This document shows positions 11,455 to 23,215 of a stretch of DNA of 64,000 bases, piece by piece (the stretch's first letter is position 1; each line of letters starts with the position of its first letter). The stretch is from Azolla caroliniana (lineage: Eukaryota > Polypodiophyta), in the NCBI GenBank assembly GCA_043228905.1, contig JBHGNT010000007.1:10044001-10108000 (forward strand), written 5' to 3'. A program made the position numbers and the translations under genes. The notes beneath the pieces were generated by a model. That model had not been told where the DNA came from and did no database searches. It saw only the letters and a program-made list of their open reading frames with translations.

Positions 11455-12075
11455 CCCTCGTGTACAACCTTTTGGTGTCAGTGTGCGTACTCGTCGACAC
11501 ACCCGTGTGGTTCTCTTCAACGAGAAGCATCGATTGCAACTCGAAGAATGACGGTGTACTCTCTCTCATGCAGACCACCGTCCGGAATGGTTCGAACTTA
11601 GATGCCAACCCACCAAGACAGAACTACACCATTTTGGCCTCCTTGACGGTCACGTTGATGGAGGCAAGAGAGTCGCAAATGTCCTTGATCCAGGGGGTGT
11701 GGTAAGCCAACAACATGTCTCTTTGCCAAACATTGCTCAGTTCCTGTATGAGCTTAGGCTCTCTAGATGTCTTGCTTGTGGCGAATATCTTCTTTAGATT
11801 TCCCCAGGCCTCCTATGGCGTCTTGGCATCCCGGATGTAGCTGAGTAGCGGATCACTACCACTAGATGCGAAGCGGTAGAGAACTCTGCTTGCCGGCTAT
11901 TCCCAAGCCAGAAAATCCTTGTGTGTCAAATCCGGTGCTCCATCATTTGCTCCTTTGATATAACTCCAATACCCATGCCCTAACATGTATTGGTGCATAT
12001 TGTATGACCAAGATGCCCGTAGTTGCTGCTATTGAGCTTCTCCATTCGAAGTGAGCTTCCCATTCCTCTGTCCAT
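11455..12075 (-). pseudogene. Copia B-like gag fragment
   Basis: Starts MDRGMGSSLRMEKL and includes GGLASKFEPFRTVVCMRESTPSFFELQSMLLVEENH near 11600-11520 in pieces, which closely matches gag of the 50.9 and 59.1 kb elements. Stops near 11940, 11810 and 11640 break it. It ends a few codons after LYT, where the LTR of copia A begins; the zinc knuckle and pol are absent. Confidence 0.82.
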
Positions 12076-12125
12076 TTCTCTTTTGGTTTGTTTTTATCAG
12101 AAAGTTAGGATTTGTCTGTGTTGAG

Positions 12126-12568
12126 TGTTGTCCGTCGGAATTGTAACCGTCGGACATGGCCCGTAAAATATAAAATATAAAATATATTAGAAGCACTAGT
12201 AAACGTATGTAACGTTTCACACGAGGAGTGTGACCGACTAAAAGCCCTATGTATATAAATGGAAGAAATCCTTTGTAAGAGGGAGCGTGTAATTTTTGGG
12301 AGTGAAGCTTTTGTAATAGAGTCCTATCTTCTCTAATCTCCTTGTCTGTCTATGTAAGTAGTCTACTATCTTGGTGTTGCATTCTGATTCGTAAGTATGG
12401 GTTGTAAGTGTAGGGTAAGTGCATTCTCCCCTTCACACCTAGATGATACATTTCCTTAGTATCCTGTTACGATTCACGCCCAACACTAAATCCTAAACCC
12501 TTGTAACACAATCACCTTGAAGTCTACCTCGAAGGATTGAGCGTAGACAGTGTTCCTAATCGGTAACA
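12126..12568 (+). repeat. 5' LTR of the Tat-like gypsy element
   Basis: Starts TGTTGTCCGTCGG and ends TCGGTAACA. It matches 26135-26574 almost end to end. A TATA-like CTATGTATATAAATGG lies near 12248. Immediately after comes TTTTGGCACACC (12570-12581), which has the TGG start expected of a primer-binding site, but I cannot name the tRNA. Confidence 0.85.
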
Positions 12569-12590
12569 CTTTTGGCACACCTAGAGATCT

Positions 12591-14163
12591 ATGATTCCTC
12601 GCATACGAGTAGCAAGGAATGGATATGTAGCCATAGACGACCCAGAGAACCAGCCCGATAGGATCGACCATGACGTTTCCTTTCAGGAGTTCAAGATCAA
12701 CCCCATGCTCACCGAACACCGCGACGTCAAGCAGGAAGCCCTGTCACCACATGAAAACCATATTCTTCCCTTGTCGACAGAGACCATAGCGTCTGGAATG
12801 GCTTTCTCCTACCCACGCTTCAACGGCGAAACAAACGCTACAAGCTACATCCAGTTGTTCCTGAATATTTAGAATGCAAATCATATGGGGCAACGGTTTC
12901 CGGCAGTAGAAGCGCACGAATCGAAAATCGCAAAGTTCGGGTTAACTCTGGATGGTAGAGCGACGTGCTGGCAATAATCACAACCTTCGATCAACTCCAA
13001 TCAGCATTTTTGCGGTTTTTTCATTGGAGGGTACCGCAACTTGAGATCATCTGGCAATTCTACACCATTAAGCACTTGCCAAAAGAATCCGTAGTAGATT
13101 TTAGCCTACGTTTCCAAAGCCTACGACGTCAACTTATACCAGCCCCAACAGACGAAGAGGCTAAAGAGACGTTTTTGGTAGCTTTACGAAGACCTATCCA
13201 GACGACGCTTAACACGCATAGTGTGAAAGGGGAAACAACAGATATGGTTATCGAGTGAGCATTACAGCTCGAATTAGAGGAATAAGATGAGGGATTGTCC
13301 ATGTCATCGTTACGACAGGCGTTGCCTTAGGATAAGGAACATTGATTCCGCCAAGCTATGCCGTGCACAATCTATTTAAATTCAGGGCATTCAACGGTAG
13401 AGTGCAATATGAGAATTCATTGTCCAATATGTCACTCAAGAGCACACACGGTGGACCAATGTGAATACAACATGCTTAACAGACCTACACCCGTTGTGCG
13501 ACGCATAGAACTGCAGCGGCAACCTCACAAGAATAATCAAGGGCGACAAGAAGAACGGTTTAGATATGCGGAACGGAATCAGCGCGAAGAACGTCAGTAC
13601 CGTAATCACCGTAGCAGCAACCTGTATTCCAACAAGGAAGAACAGGAGGACGAAGACTATTGGAATACTACTCGATATAATAAAGGGGGGCGTCGTTATG
13701 GCAATCGACATTCATCCACTAATCGCGGAGGATGCGATGGACTGCGACCAAATGCACACAATAGACAATATAGGGACCAACGTTGCTATGACGAGAGTTC
13801 GGAAGATGAGCGGCGTCAGGAGCCACACCGAGAACACCGATAGCCACCACGACATAACAGGAGACTTCAGCAAAATCGAGAGGAGCAAGCCATACCCACG
13901 AAGGCAGCAACACCGCCATGAGGAGAGAGAGGTGAGACCAGTGTCCATTGTTTTGTATGCCAGCAACCCGGACATTACGCAACACAGTGTCCACATCGCA
14001 AAGGCAAGAAACCCGTTGTAAATACGATCACGGCGGAAGTCCAACAGGTCACAACACGGCAACGAGCAAAGAACGTGGATTGGGTTGTGCAAGATGAGAT
14101 ACGCAAAGCAGCCCAAGCGTGGGTAGAAAAAGCAAATGTGGCAAATACGGAGCGTATGAGGTA
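12591..14163 (+). pseudogene. Gypsy gag (Tat-like), broken
   Basis: A start at 12591 (MIPRIRVARNGYVAIDD) leads into a gag core near 12965-13258 (FDQLQSAFLRFF, FSLRFQSLRRQL), the retrotransposon gag fold. Zinc-knuckle motifs follow: a degenerate one near 13360, CPICHSRAHTVDQC near 13425, and CFVCQQPGHYATQC near 13955, each CX2CX4HX4C where intact. Arg-rich spacers lie between them. Stops at 12870, 12976, 13256 and 13284 break the frame; several are one C-to-T step from Gln or Arg codons. Confidence 0.8.
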
Positions 14164-14401
14164 GGAGTCCGCAAACATCATTTTGTCAATGGAGGAGGAC
14201 ACATTATCACCGGATCCCATATGGTAAGCACTGGCAGACTGTGAAATAACAATGACCATGGAGAAGCTCCTCCGACTGGTTCCACGATTCCGGCAGGTCG
14301 TGGAGAATCGCGTCAAGGGCAGACCCGGATTAGATGTCTCAGCAAATTTTGTGGAGACTAATGATCGTCCATCAATACTGGATCACCATAATCCAGCCAT
14401 T

Positions 14402-14914
14402 TAGTTGGTACTACAAGGACAGGAAATCTCAGGATGTATAGTTGATGGAGGATCCGGCATCAATGTCATTAGTACAAAGACCTGCACACGATTGGGAATT
14501 TCAAATTGGGAAGCATGCCCTTTCTGGCTCCGCATGGCAGACACCCGTTCTGTCAGGCCCTTAGGGTTGATCCGAAAGGTAGGCATTATCGTTGGCGACC
14601 ATCGTATAAACATCTCTGCAGTGGTACTCTCACTAGACGCTCCGGGAGCATACCTAATATTGCTTGGTAGACCGTGGCTATGTTCAGCTAACATCAAACA
14701 GAACTGGCAGCATAATTGTATCAGTTTCAAACGGGGATGCTGCAAAGTTTGTGTACCAACTCAAGAAATGACGGCACAATCGAAGGGGATAACGCCATTA
14801 TATGCCGAAGACATAAATATGTTGGAGGGAGTAGATGATACAGAGTTGGAAACATGCTGGAAACATATCTTGATGATCACCCGCGGATCGTTCCATTGTT
14901 CGAAATTGACATAA
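14402..14914 (+). pseudogene. Gypsy aspartic protease region
   Basis: The frame from 14405 holds VDGGSGINVIS (retropepsin active-site loop D-[ST]-G appearing as D-G-G) and later LGRPWL, the usual second half of a gypsy protease. It follows the gag zinc knuckles and precedes RT, as expected. The Ser/Thr of the catalytic triad is replaced by Gly, so activity is doubtful. Confidence 0.75.
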
Positions 14915-15169
14915 TAGAAACTGTTGCAGATTACACCCCCACTAATACGCTTTAGAAAGAGGCATACAAACTGGACCCAGAATCAATAATGGAGTTAAGC
15001 AGAACACACGCAGCGTTCGAGAGCGAAATGGAAATATCACGGAGAGTTACTACCTCGACATTGCAAAAAGTCAATGTCGGAACGACGGCGGACCCTTGAC
15101 TACTCTCGATTGCGAAGGACTTACTTCCAAGTCAGAAGGCAACGATCTTGGAACTACTCAAGGAATATA

Positions 15170-17533
15170 AGGATGTTTTTGCATGGTCACACGAGAACAT
15201 GAAGGGGTTGGACCCAAAGTTTTATCAACACAAAATCAACTTATCTACTGACGCAAAACTTGTACAACAACGTCGGTATTGAATGAACCTGAATTACGCG
15301 GCTCACATAAAAGAAGAAATTGACAAACTTCTCAAGGCAAAGTTTATACGGTTGGTAAAGCAAGCAACGTGGCTAAGCTCGATAGTCATAGTGCCAAAGA
15401 AAAATGGCAAAATCCATGTTTGTGTAGATTATCGTAAGTTAAAAACGTCGTGATGATTACGGATGTGTTTCCTTTGCCCTTCATCGATAGCGTACTAGAC
15501 ACAGTCGCAGGCCATGACATGTACAATTTTCTAGATGGCTTTAGCGGATACAATGAGGTATGTATGCATCCTTACGACCAAGAGAAGACTGCGTTCATCA
15601 CGGACTAGGGGTTTACATCGCAGTGGTCATGATGTTTGGGCTCAAGACAACGCTTGCAACTTTTCAACGAACAATCACAGAGATTATTGGGGAGTATATA
15701 CCTGCCTTTATGCAAGTTTTCCTTGAAGACTTTGCGGTATATGGAACAAGAGCTGAACATTTGGCCCATCTCCGACTCTGTTTGGAACCCTGTTGTACTT
15801 CACGTCTAAGCTTGAATCCAGCAAAATGCGCATTCGGTGTTACCAGTGGAGCTATCCTTGGCCACACCGTAAGCAAGGGATAGCGGTGGATCCTAAGAAA
15901 ATTACGGCGATCATTGAAGCAAAAACTCTGACTACTGCAAAAACACTCAGCCATTTTCTAGGACAAATACGCTAGCATAGCCATATGTTACGATATTTGG
16001 CAGATTTTGCTACCCCATTACACGTCGTCATACATCTCACACCTTTGAAGTGGACGACAATTGAAGAAAAAGCTTATAACACACTCAAAATAATGTTAAC
16101 TCAAGCACTGGTAATACAACCACCAGATTGGGCGAAACATTTCCATGTCTTTGTAGATGCTTCGGATATAGCAATAGGCAGCGCATTAATGCAGTTCATG
16201 GCGCCGAATTGGTATAGGCCAGTCTATTACGCTATTCGTACGCTATCTACTGCCGAACAAAATTTCTCCACAATAGAACGGGAGGTGTTGGGAATGATAT
16301 ACAACATCAACAAATTTCGGCATTACCTACTAGGGCGAAAATTTACGTTTCACGTAGATCACACGGCGATATTGTACTTGGTGGAGAAACAGACACTGAC
16401 AGGGAAGCTGGCCAGATGGATGTTGCTGCTCTAGGAGTTCGATTTTGTAATTCAACATCGGCCAAGTACACAGCACGCCATAGTGGATTTTCTAAGCAAA
16501 ATGGATAACGGGGAAAATGTGCGGAAGAATGACGACGACTTTCCTGACGCTGACATTCTGCAAGTCGTGACGATAGCATCATGAGAAGAGAAAACTTTTC
16601 CAGATCGCTGGCTAATGGAGATGACTTACTTTCTGACCACGGGATTGCTACCGCCGCAACTAAGGACAGACGAAAGGAAGCGATTGGCTGTTCGTAGTTG
16701 TAACGTTTGCCTGGTAGAAGGAGTCCTTTATCACAAGGGTAGCGATGGAATCTGGCGACGTGGGATACGCCAGGATGAGAAGGAAGCTGTTTTGTGCGAA
16801 GCTCACTGCGGAACGCTAGGGAGACACTATGTGGGCGATGTTATGGCCACAAAAATATAGCAAACAGGCTTATGGTGGCCAGCTACACAAAAAGATGTGT
16901 ATCTATACTGTCAACAGTGCGATTTATGTCAACGATTGTGGCAACCCACGGAGGTCGCAAGGATGCCACATCAACCGGTTCTGCCGCTGGAACCAATCCA
17001 GAAATAGGGTCTTGATTTTGTTGGTCTCTTTACGTCGGCTGTAGCACGGACCGGCAATAGATCTATTTTGGTGGCCACGAATTACCACACTAAGTGGGTA
17101 GAAGCAAAAGCATTACGAGATAATACAACGACATCCACGACGAAATTTCTTTACGAATACATCTGGTGCCATTTTGGCTGTCCCATCGAACTTATCAGTG
17201 ACCAAGGGAGCCACTTTCTAAATTTGGTCATCCAAGAGCTGACACACCATTACGTCGTGGTTCATAAGAAGAGCACACCGTATTACCCGTAGGAGAATGG
17301 GCTAGCAGAATCCACGAACAAAACCTTACAAACCATATTGAAAAAGATTGTGAATGAGAATAACGTTTTGTGGGTGTATCGGACGAGCTACAAAACTAGC
17401 ATACAATCCACGCCTTTCCGGCTAGCATTTGGGCTAGAGACCATAATGCCCATCGAATTCCAGGTACCTAGTCGGCAGATACAAGTACGGGACCGGCTAT
17501 CAGAACTCAAGTCCGAGCAAATATGGCGACAAC
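15170..17533 (+). pseudogene. Gypsy RT, RNase H and integrase, broken
   Basis: RT begins near 15170 (VFAWSHENMKGLDP), with PKKNGKIHVCVDYRKLK near 15400, a frameshift near 15450, and the catalytic box changed to FLEDFAVYG near 15720 (one Asp lost). RNase H follows (HVFVDASDIAIGSAL near 16145; FSTIEREVL near 16270). Integrase has an HHCC-like part near 16795-16940 (YCQQCDLCQR) and catalytic SDQGSHF near 17200. Stops at 15610, 16434, 16582, 16858 and 17290 kill it. The frame ends at 17533 where a copia LTR begins and resumes at 22872. Confidence 0.82.
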
Positions 17534-18142
17534 TGTAGAGTAATCAACGCTCCGATTAACCTTCACTACTCGGCCACAACCGAGTAAGCACGAATCAATG
17601 CAGCAGAAAATAGGAACCACAGAGAAAGAACACGAATACACATGGATTAACGTGGAAAACCCTAGACGGGAAAAACCACGGGAGTACAAGACTCCAACCA
17701 AAACTATGCATAGAGAAATATACAATGGTGAGCTGCAAGGCGACGACCTTGAGCTCGTTGTCCTCGCCACAGGCGGCGGAAATACACAGAGGCGTCGACC
17801 TCCTCCTCTCTCACGCTCTATCTCTCTCACGGCTGCTCTCTCTTCACTCCTCTTGAGTGGAAAAACAGAAAAATGAGTAGCAACATTAAAACTGTTTGCC
17901 CTAAGTCATATTTATACACATATGACTTTGGGGCTATTTACAACTATAGCCTCAAGGGCCCTTGGCAAACATATTCACAGATATGTCCCCGCATCCGGAT
18001 CTCGCTCCGGGTACATTCGTCATTCGTCATCCGGCTCCGAAGCCGGGGTCTTCATCATCCGGTTCCGAAACCGAAACCGGGCTTGTCGGCATTCATCTCC
18101 GATATCCGACCATCCCATCCGAAAGGGACAGTAATCCCAACA
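17534..18142 (-). repeat. LTR of the young copia element (3' LTR)
   Basis: On the minus strand it begins TGTTGGGATTACTG and ends GATTACTCTACA. A TATA-like element lies on the minus strand near 17915 (GTATAAATATGA), which would place the transcription start in the downstream part of the LTR. Confidence 0.93.
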
Positions 18143-18152
18143 AACTCCCCCT

Positions 18153-21100
18153 TCACTTCGGCATGGGATGTCTCTCCAATCCGATCCTCTTCCGGCATGC
18201 TTCCAGCTTGTCGGGTGTGAGCACCTTGGTCAGCATATCCGACCCGTTCTCGTCCGTGTGGACCTTCGTCAGCACGAACTCCTTGTCTTCTATCCTTTCC
18301 CGGATCCAGTGATATCTTCGCTGGATGTGCTTCGTCCGGGAGTGATAGGCCGCGTTCTTCGCAAGGTGGATTGCACTCTGACTGTCGCAGTAGAGTCGGT
18401 ACTCCTCCTGTCGGATACCGAGCTGTCTAATGAAGTTCTTCATCCATATTATTTCCTTGCCGGCTTCAACAGCCGCCATGTACTCCGCCTCCGTGGTTGA
18501 TAACGCAACCGTCTTCTGCAGCCTCGACTGCCATGAAACAGCTCCCCCTGCATACGTCATCACATACCCTGATGTGGACCGGCTGGTATCTGCATCAGCC
18601 GACATATCCGAATCGGTGAAGCCGTCGAGTTCGGGCTTACCGGAGCCGAATCGGAGGCACACGTTTGCCGTGCCCTTCAGGTATCGGAGTATCCACTTGG
18701 CCGCGTTCCAATGCTCTTTGCCGGGATTGCTCATGTACCGGCTCACCACTCCGACTGCATATCCTATGTCCGGTCTCGTACACACCATGGCGTACATCAA
18801 GCTCCCGACGGCTGAGGCATACGGCACTTTCATCATATCCTCCTTTTCAGCCTTTGTCTTGGGACTTTGCTTGTTGGACAGCTTGCAGTTTGCCGGGAGG
18901 GTCGATCCGACCGGCCTTGCTTCCGACATGTTGAACCGTTTAAGCACCTTTGTCACGTACTTCTCCTGTGACAGCCACAACTGCTTCTTGCTCCGGTCCC
19001 GGATGATGTGCATCCCTAGTATTTGTCTCGCCGGACCCAAGTCCTTCATTGAGAAGGTTCGGTGAAGAGCCTTCTTCAGCATCCGTATCTTGACCTGGTC
19101 TCGTCCGACGATCAACATGTCGTCCACGTACAGGAGGAGTATTAGAAAGTCTCCTCCTTCGAACTTCTTCACAAACACGCAGTGGTCGGACTGCGTTTTG
19201 AGGTACCCTTCGTCGGTCATGAAGGAGTCGAACTTCCGGTACCATTGCCGGGGAGCCTGCTTCAGTCCGTAAAGGCTCTTCTTCAACCGGCATACCAGGT
19301 GCTCCTTCCCTTTCTTCTCGAATCCTTCCGGTTGCTGCATGTAGATCTCTTCTTCGAGGTCACCGTGAAGGAATGCCGTCTTCACGTCCATCTGTTCTAC
19401 CTCGAGGTCCATGCTTGCCGCTATGCTCAGCACCGTCCGGATGGAGGTCATCTTCACTACCGGGGCAAATATCTCGTCGAAGTCGACGCCCTTCTTTTGC
19501 TGAAACCCCTTCACCACGATCCTGGCTTTGTATCTCGGGGGGTTTCCGGCATCTCCCGGTTTCAGCTTGAACACCCACTTGTTTCGAAGTGCCTGCTTTC
19601 CTTTCGGGAACTCCACAAGTTCATATGTGTGGTTCTCATGCAGGGAATCCATCTCGTCCTGCATGGCACTCAACCACCTGCGGCTCTGGGTGTCATGCTT
19701 TGCTTCTTCAAAGCTCTCCGGCTCCCCCTCGTCGGTTAGCAAGAGGTGCTCTGGTTCCGGAAATCTCCGGGGGGCCCTTCTCTCTCTTAGAGGATATCTC
19801 CATTCCGGAGCTTCGGTAACCGGTTCTTCCGATTCTTCTTCATCCGAATCCATTTCGGGATCGGGGCCGGTTCCGGTATCATTTTCATCTTCTTCGGCCG
19901 GTTCTGTTTCTTCACCGTCTTCGGCCGGATCCTCGAGTGCTAACCGGTCCCTTGCCGGTCGGGACTGCTCCTCGTAGAGTTGATCCTCACCGGTCGACTT
20001 GGAGCTCTTCATCTTCTTCTCCGACTCCCAGTCGGCGAGTGTCTTGTTCTCCATGAAGATGATATCACGACTCCGGAATATCTTCTTGTCGACCGGGTCC
20101 CATACTCGATAGCCGAACTCGTCATCGCCGTAACCGAGGAATATGCATGGCCGGGTCTTTGGATCTAGCTTTCCTCTCCGGTCCTTTGCCACATGCACGT
20201 ATGCGAGACACCCGAACACCTTCAGATGCCGGTAGGATACTTCCCTACCGGTCCACACTCTCTGCGGCGTGTCTCCGTCCAAAGGTACTGAGGGTGATCG
20301 GTTTATCACATATGTCGCCGTCGACATTGCCTCAGCCCAAAACCCCTTGGGTAATTTCGCATGCGCCAGCATACTCCGGACCCTCTCCATTATGGTCCGG
20401 TTCATCCTCTCGGCCAACCCGTTCAGTTTCGGCGTCTTCGGCACAGTAAACTCGAGCCGGATTCCCTTCGAGCGACAGTACTCCTGGAACTGTCCCCGGT
20501 ATTCCCCTCCGTTATCCGCTCGTATCGCTTTCAGCTTCTTGCCGGATTCTCTTTCCACTCTCGCGTGGAGTTCTTTGAAGACGGACAACACTTGGTCCTT
20601 TGTCTTCATCGGTGCCGTCCACAGTCTTCGGCTATGATCATCTATGAATGTTACGAAGTACTGGGCTCCGCCATGTGACTTCGTTTCTACCACACACACA
20701 TCGGTGTGCACCAACTCCAATGGTGCGCTACGTCTCGTCGGTGGCCTTGAGTGGAAGGAGGTTCGGTTCTGCTTACCGGCCAGGCAATCGGTGCACTTCT
20801 CCAGGTGCACGTGCTTCACTGGAATAAGGTTGTCTTCTGCAAGCCTCTTCATCCCCTTCTCACTCATGTGGCACAGTCTTTTGTGCCACAGCTCACCGGC
20901 AGTGTCGGCTGCCACATTCAGCTCTTCCGGACATAACCGAGCATTCATCAGGTACAGTGTGTTGATCTTCCGGGCCCGAGCCACTATCAGGCTCCCCTTG
21001 CTGAACTTCATTACGCCGTTCCGGATGCTACCTGTGTAGCCTTCATCGTCTAGCCTCCCGGCCGAAATCAGGTTCAATCGAACCTCCGGAACGTGTCGGA

Positions 21101-22226
21101 CATCCTTCAGCAGCATTTTACATCCGGTCGAGGTTGTCAACCACACGTCTCCTATGCCGGCGATCCGGCACGTACCTTCATTTCCCATCCGAACACAGCC
21201 ATGCTCACCGGCTGCGTAGGATGAGAAGTATCTTCTTTCCGGGGTCAGGTGGAACGACGCTCCGGAATCGACCACCCAGGTCGTCTCATCGCCGGCAATG
21301 TTTAGCTCACCTTCTTCGGTGATGAGCATGATTTCTTCCTCACTTGCCGCGAGTGCCGTCGTTCCTTTCCTGTCCTGCCCTCGCCGATTCGAACCATTCC
21401 GGTCCGTGGCTCCCCGGTAAGCACCGTTCCGTTCCGAAGACTTCTTCAAATCGGTGTCGTCGGCTCCGTTGTCTTTTCGGTAATGCCGACAATTCTTTCG
21501 GAAGTGCCCCGGCTTCCCACAGTGGAAGCATGTGGGTCTTCCTCTTGACTGCGACCGGGTCCCCGACTTCTCCCGTCTTTGCGGACTCCGGTTCCGTTGT
21601 CTTCCCTGATCCGATTCGGTAAACAACATCTTCGGATCGGAGGCCGGTTCTTTATCTCTCCGACGCGCTTCATCGTTCAAAATACTTGTCTTTACCGTTT
21701 GTAGGGACAAGTTATCTTCGGTGCAGGAGGTGCTGAGAGTCACCACCAAGTTCTCCCAGCTTTCCGGCAATGTACACATCAGGATGATGGCTTGCATTGC
21801 ATCCTCCAACGGGAACTTGATCGCCGCAAGCTGGTTCACGAATCCCATGAACGTGCTTACGTGTTCCACCATACTCTCGCCGTCCCGGTACTTGAGGTTC
21901 ACTATCTTCCTCATCAGGGAGGTCCGGTTCAACGCATTCTTCCTCTCGTAGAGGCCCGACAGCTTCCGCCACATCTCATATGCGTTGGTGTCGTTCGCCA
22001 CATGTTGTAGAACGCTCACGTCGACGTATTGCCGAATGGTTGCAACGGCTTTCCGGTTTAGAAGCCTCCATTCCGACTCAAGTACCCCCTTCGGTATTTC
22101 CGACCTGTCAATCGGTTCGTACAGGTCCCGAACAATCAGAAGATCCTCCATCTTGATCTTCCAGTCGGCGTAATTCTGTGCATTCAACACCATCATCCCC
22201 GACTGCCCGCTGCCGCCGCCTTCCAT
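18153..22226 (-). CDS. Copia gag-pol polyprotein, intact, 1357 aa
   Basis: A single open frame from ATG 22226 to a stop at 18153. Gag covers about residues 1-205, a zinc knuckle CFHCGKPGHFRKNC about 235, and protease WVVDSGASFH about 318. The GAG-pre-integrase HLEKCTDCLAGKQ lies about 470, integrase with HTDVC and RADNGGEY about 505-620, RT with LLLYVDDML about 1033, and RNase H (FTDSDMSADADTSRS about 1207, YCDSQSAIHLAKN about 1283). All catalytic motifs are present. The protein copies and integrates the element in virus-like particles. The start is the first ATG after the primer-binding site. Length fits a single-ORF copia. Pieces of the same family at 5.5-10.8 and 31.8-35.7 kb are broken. 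Confidence 0.97.
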   Translation of the reverse strand: MEGGGSGQSGMMVLNAQNYADWKIKMEDLLIVRDLYEPIDRSEIPKGVLESEWRLLNRKAVATIRQYVDVSVLQHVANDTNAYEMWRKLSGLYERKNALNRTSLMRKIVNLKYRDGESMVEHVSTFMGFVNQLAAIKFPLEDAMQAIILMCTLPESWENLVVTLSTSCTEDNLSLQTVKTSILNDEARRRDKEPASDPKMLFTESDQGRQRNRSPQRREKSGTRSQSRGRPTCFHCGKPGHFRKNCRHYRKDNGADDTDLKKSSERNGAYRGATDRNGSNRRGQDRKGTTALAASEEEIMLITEEGELNIAGDETTWVVDSGASFHLTPERRYFSSYAAGEHGCVRMGNEGTCRIAGIGDVWLTTSTGCKMLLKDVRHVPEVRLNLISAGRLDDEGYTGSIRNGVMKFSKGSLIVARARKINTLYLMNARLCPEELNVAADTAGELWHKRLCHMSEKGMKRLAEDNLIPVKHVHLEKCTDCLAGKQNRTSFHSRPPTRRSAPLELVHTDVCVVETKSHGGAQYFVTFIDDHSRRLWTAPMKTKDQVLSVFKELHARVERESGKKLKAIRADNGGEYRGQFQEYCRSKGIRLEFTVPKTPKLNGLAERMNRTIMERVRSMLAHAKLPKGFWAEAMSTATYVINRSPSVPLDGDTPQRVWTGREVSYRHLKVFGCLAYVHVAKDRRGKLDPKTRPCIFLGYGDDEFGYRVWDPVDKKIFRSRDIIFMENKTLADWESEKKMKSSKSTGEDQLYEEQSRPARDRLALEDPAEDGEETEPAEEDENDTGTGPDPEMDSDEEESEEPVTEAPEWRYPLRERRAPRRFPEPEHLLLTDEGEPESFEEAKHDTQSRRWLSAMQDEMDSLHENHTYELVEFPKGKQALRNKWVFKLKPGDAGNPPRYKARIVVKGFQQKKGVDFDEIFAPVVKMTSIRTVLSIAASMDLEVEQMDVKTAFLHGDLEEEIYMQQPEGFEKKGKEHLVCRLKKSLYGLKQAPRQWYRKFDSFMTDEGYLKTQSDHCVFVKKFEGGDFLILLLYVDDMLIVGRDQVKIRMLKKALHRTFSMKDLGPARQILGMHIIRDRSKKQLWLSQEKYVTKVLKRFNMSEARPVGSTLPANCKLSNKQSPKTKAEKEDMMKVPYASAVGSLMYAMVCTRPDIGYAVGVVSRYMSNPGKEHWNAAKWILRYLKGTANVCLRFGSGKPELDGFTDSDMSADADTSRSTSGYVMTYAGGAVSWQSRLQKTVALSTTEAEYMAAVEAGKEIIWMKNFIRQLGIRQEEYRLYCDSQSAIHLAKNAAYHSRTKHIQRRYHWIRERIEDKEFVLTKVHTDENGSDMLTKVLTPDKLEACRKRIGLERHPMPK

Positions 22227-22240
22227 TTTCTGCAGCAGTC

Positions 22241-22252
22241 GCTCTGATACCA
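22241..22252 (-). promoter_or_regulatory. tRNA-Met primer-binding site
   Basis: The plus strand reads GCTCTGATACCA, the reverse complement of TGGTATCAGAGC, complementary to the 3' end of plant initiator tRNA-Met. It primes minus-strand cDNA synthesis of the young copia element. Confidence 0.93.
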
Positions 22253-22255
22253 GTT

Positions 22256-22866
22256 TGTAGAGTAATCAACGCTCCGATTAACCTTCACTACTCGGCCACA
22301 ACCGAGTAAGCACAAATCAATGCAGCAGAAAATAGGAACCACAGAGAAAGAACACGAATACACAGGGATTAACGTGGAAAACCCTAGACGGGAAAAACCA
22401 CGGGAGTACAAGACTCCAACCAAAACTATGCATAGAGAAATATACAATGGTGAGCTGCAAGGCAACGACCTTGAGCTCGTTGTCCTCGCCACAGGCGGCG
22501 GAAATACACAGAGGCGTCGACCTCCTCCTCTCTCACGCTCTATCTCTCTCACGGCTGCTCTCTCTTCACTCCTCTTGAGTGGAAAAACAGAAAAATGAGT
22601 AGCAACATTAAAACTGTTTGCCCTAAGTCATATTTATACACATATGACTTTGGGGCTATTTACAACTATAGCCTCAAGGGCCCTTGGCAAACATATTCAC
22701 AGATATGTCCCCGCATCCGGATCTCGCTCCGGGTACATTCGTCATTCGTCATCCGGCTCCGAAGCCGGGGGGTCTTCATCATCCGGTTCCAAAACCGAAA
22801 CCGGGCTTGTCGGCATTCATCTCCGATATCCGACCATCCCATCCGAAAGGGACAGTAATCCCAACA
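22256..22866 (-). repeat. LTR of the young copia element (5' LTR)
   Basis: Near-identical to 17534-18142. It drives transcription on the minus strand through the primer-binding site at 22241-22252 and the ATG at 22226. The same TATA-like GTATAAATATGA occurs near 22637. Confidence 0.93.
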
Positions 22867-22871
22867 ACAAC

Positions 22872-23215
22872 AACTTGAACTAGGCGAGGTGCGTATCCGC
22901 ATTATGGCCATACTTCAGCAAGAGTAGGTACAGCGTAAAGCATTCGTGGATCGGCATCAGGGCGCATGAGAGAAGGACTTTGCAGTAGGAAAGGTTGTAT
23001 TAGTTTTTCAAACATGCATGGGTCAAATACCAGAAAAATTACGGTTCCAATGGACGGGGCCATACTAGATAGTTGGAGCAGAGAATGGCACTTTTCAATT
23101 AGGAACTCTCGTCGGGGAGTTACTTCGACAGAAAGTGAATGGGTTCCAATTAAAACCTTATCTAGGACCTACGCCTGCAAACCCATTTCACGCTATCACT
23201 GACACGGCAAAGGGG
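22872..23215 (+). pseudogene. Gypsy integrase C-terminal end
   Basis: It continues the gypsy frame interrupted at 17533. The pieces read LELGEVRIRIMAILQQE, FAVGKVVLVFQT, RFQWTGPYWIVG and FQLKPYLGPTP, typical of the integrase C-terminal domain of Tat-type elements. A stop at 22936 and a frame change near 22965 break it. No chromodomain follows. Confidence 0.78.

Larger units (their letters stand above)
17534..22866 (-). mobile_element. Young, potentially intact Ty1/copia element
   Basis: LTRs 17534-18142 and 22256-22866 flank one uninterrupted gag-pol frame. The target duplication ACAAC is exact (17529-17533 and 22867-22871) and lies in the integrase of the Tat-like gypsy. The primer-binding site is at 22241-22252 (reverse complement of TGGTATCAGAGC) and the polypurine tract at 18143-18161. 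By eye the LTRs differ by four substitutions and one 2-bp indel, so insertion is recent. All parts needed for autonomy are present. Confidence 0.96.

Noticed and set aside
17873-18312. Plus-strand frames around 17873-18312 with repeated Ser-Gly-Ser
   Set aside because: They lie in the LTR and the antisense end of the young copia element and recur at 22595-22883 in the other LTR.
18168-22173. Many plus-strand frames of 60-211 codons inside the young copia element
   Set aside because: They are antisense shadows of the 1357-codon minus-strand gag-pol frame, with no motifs of their own.
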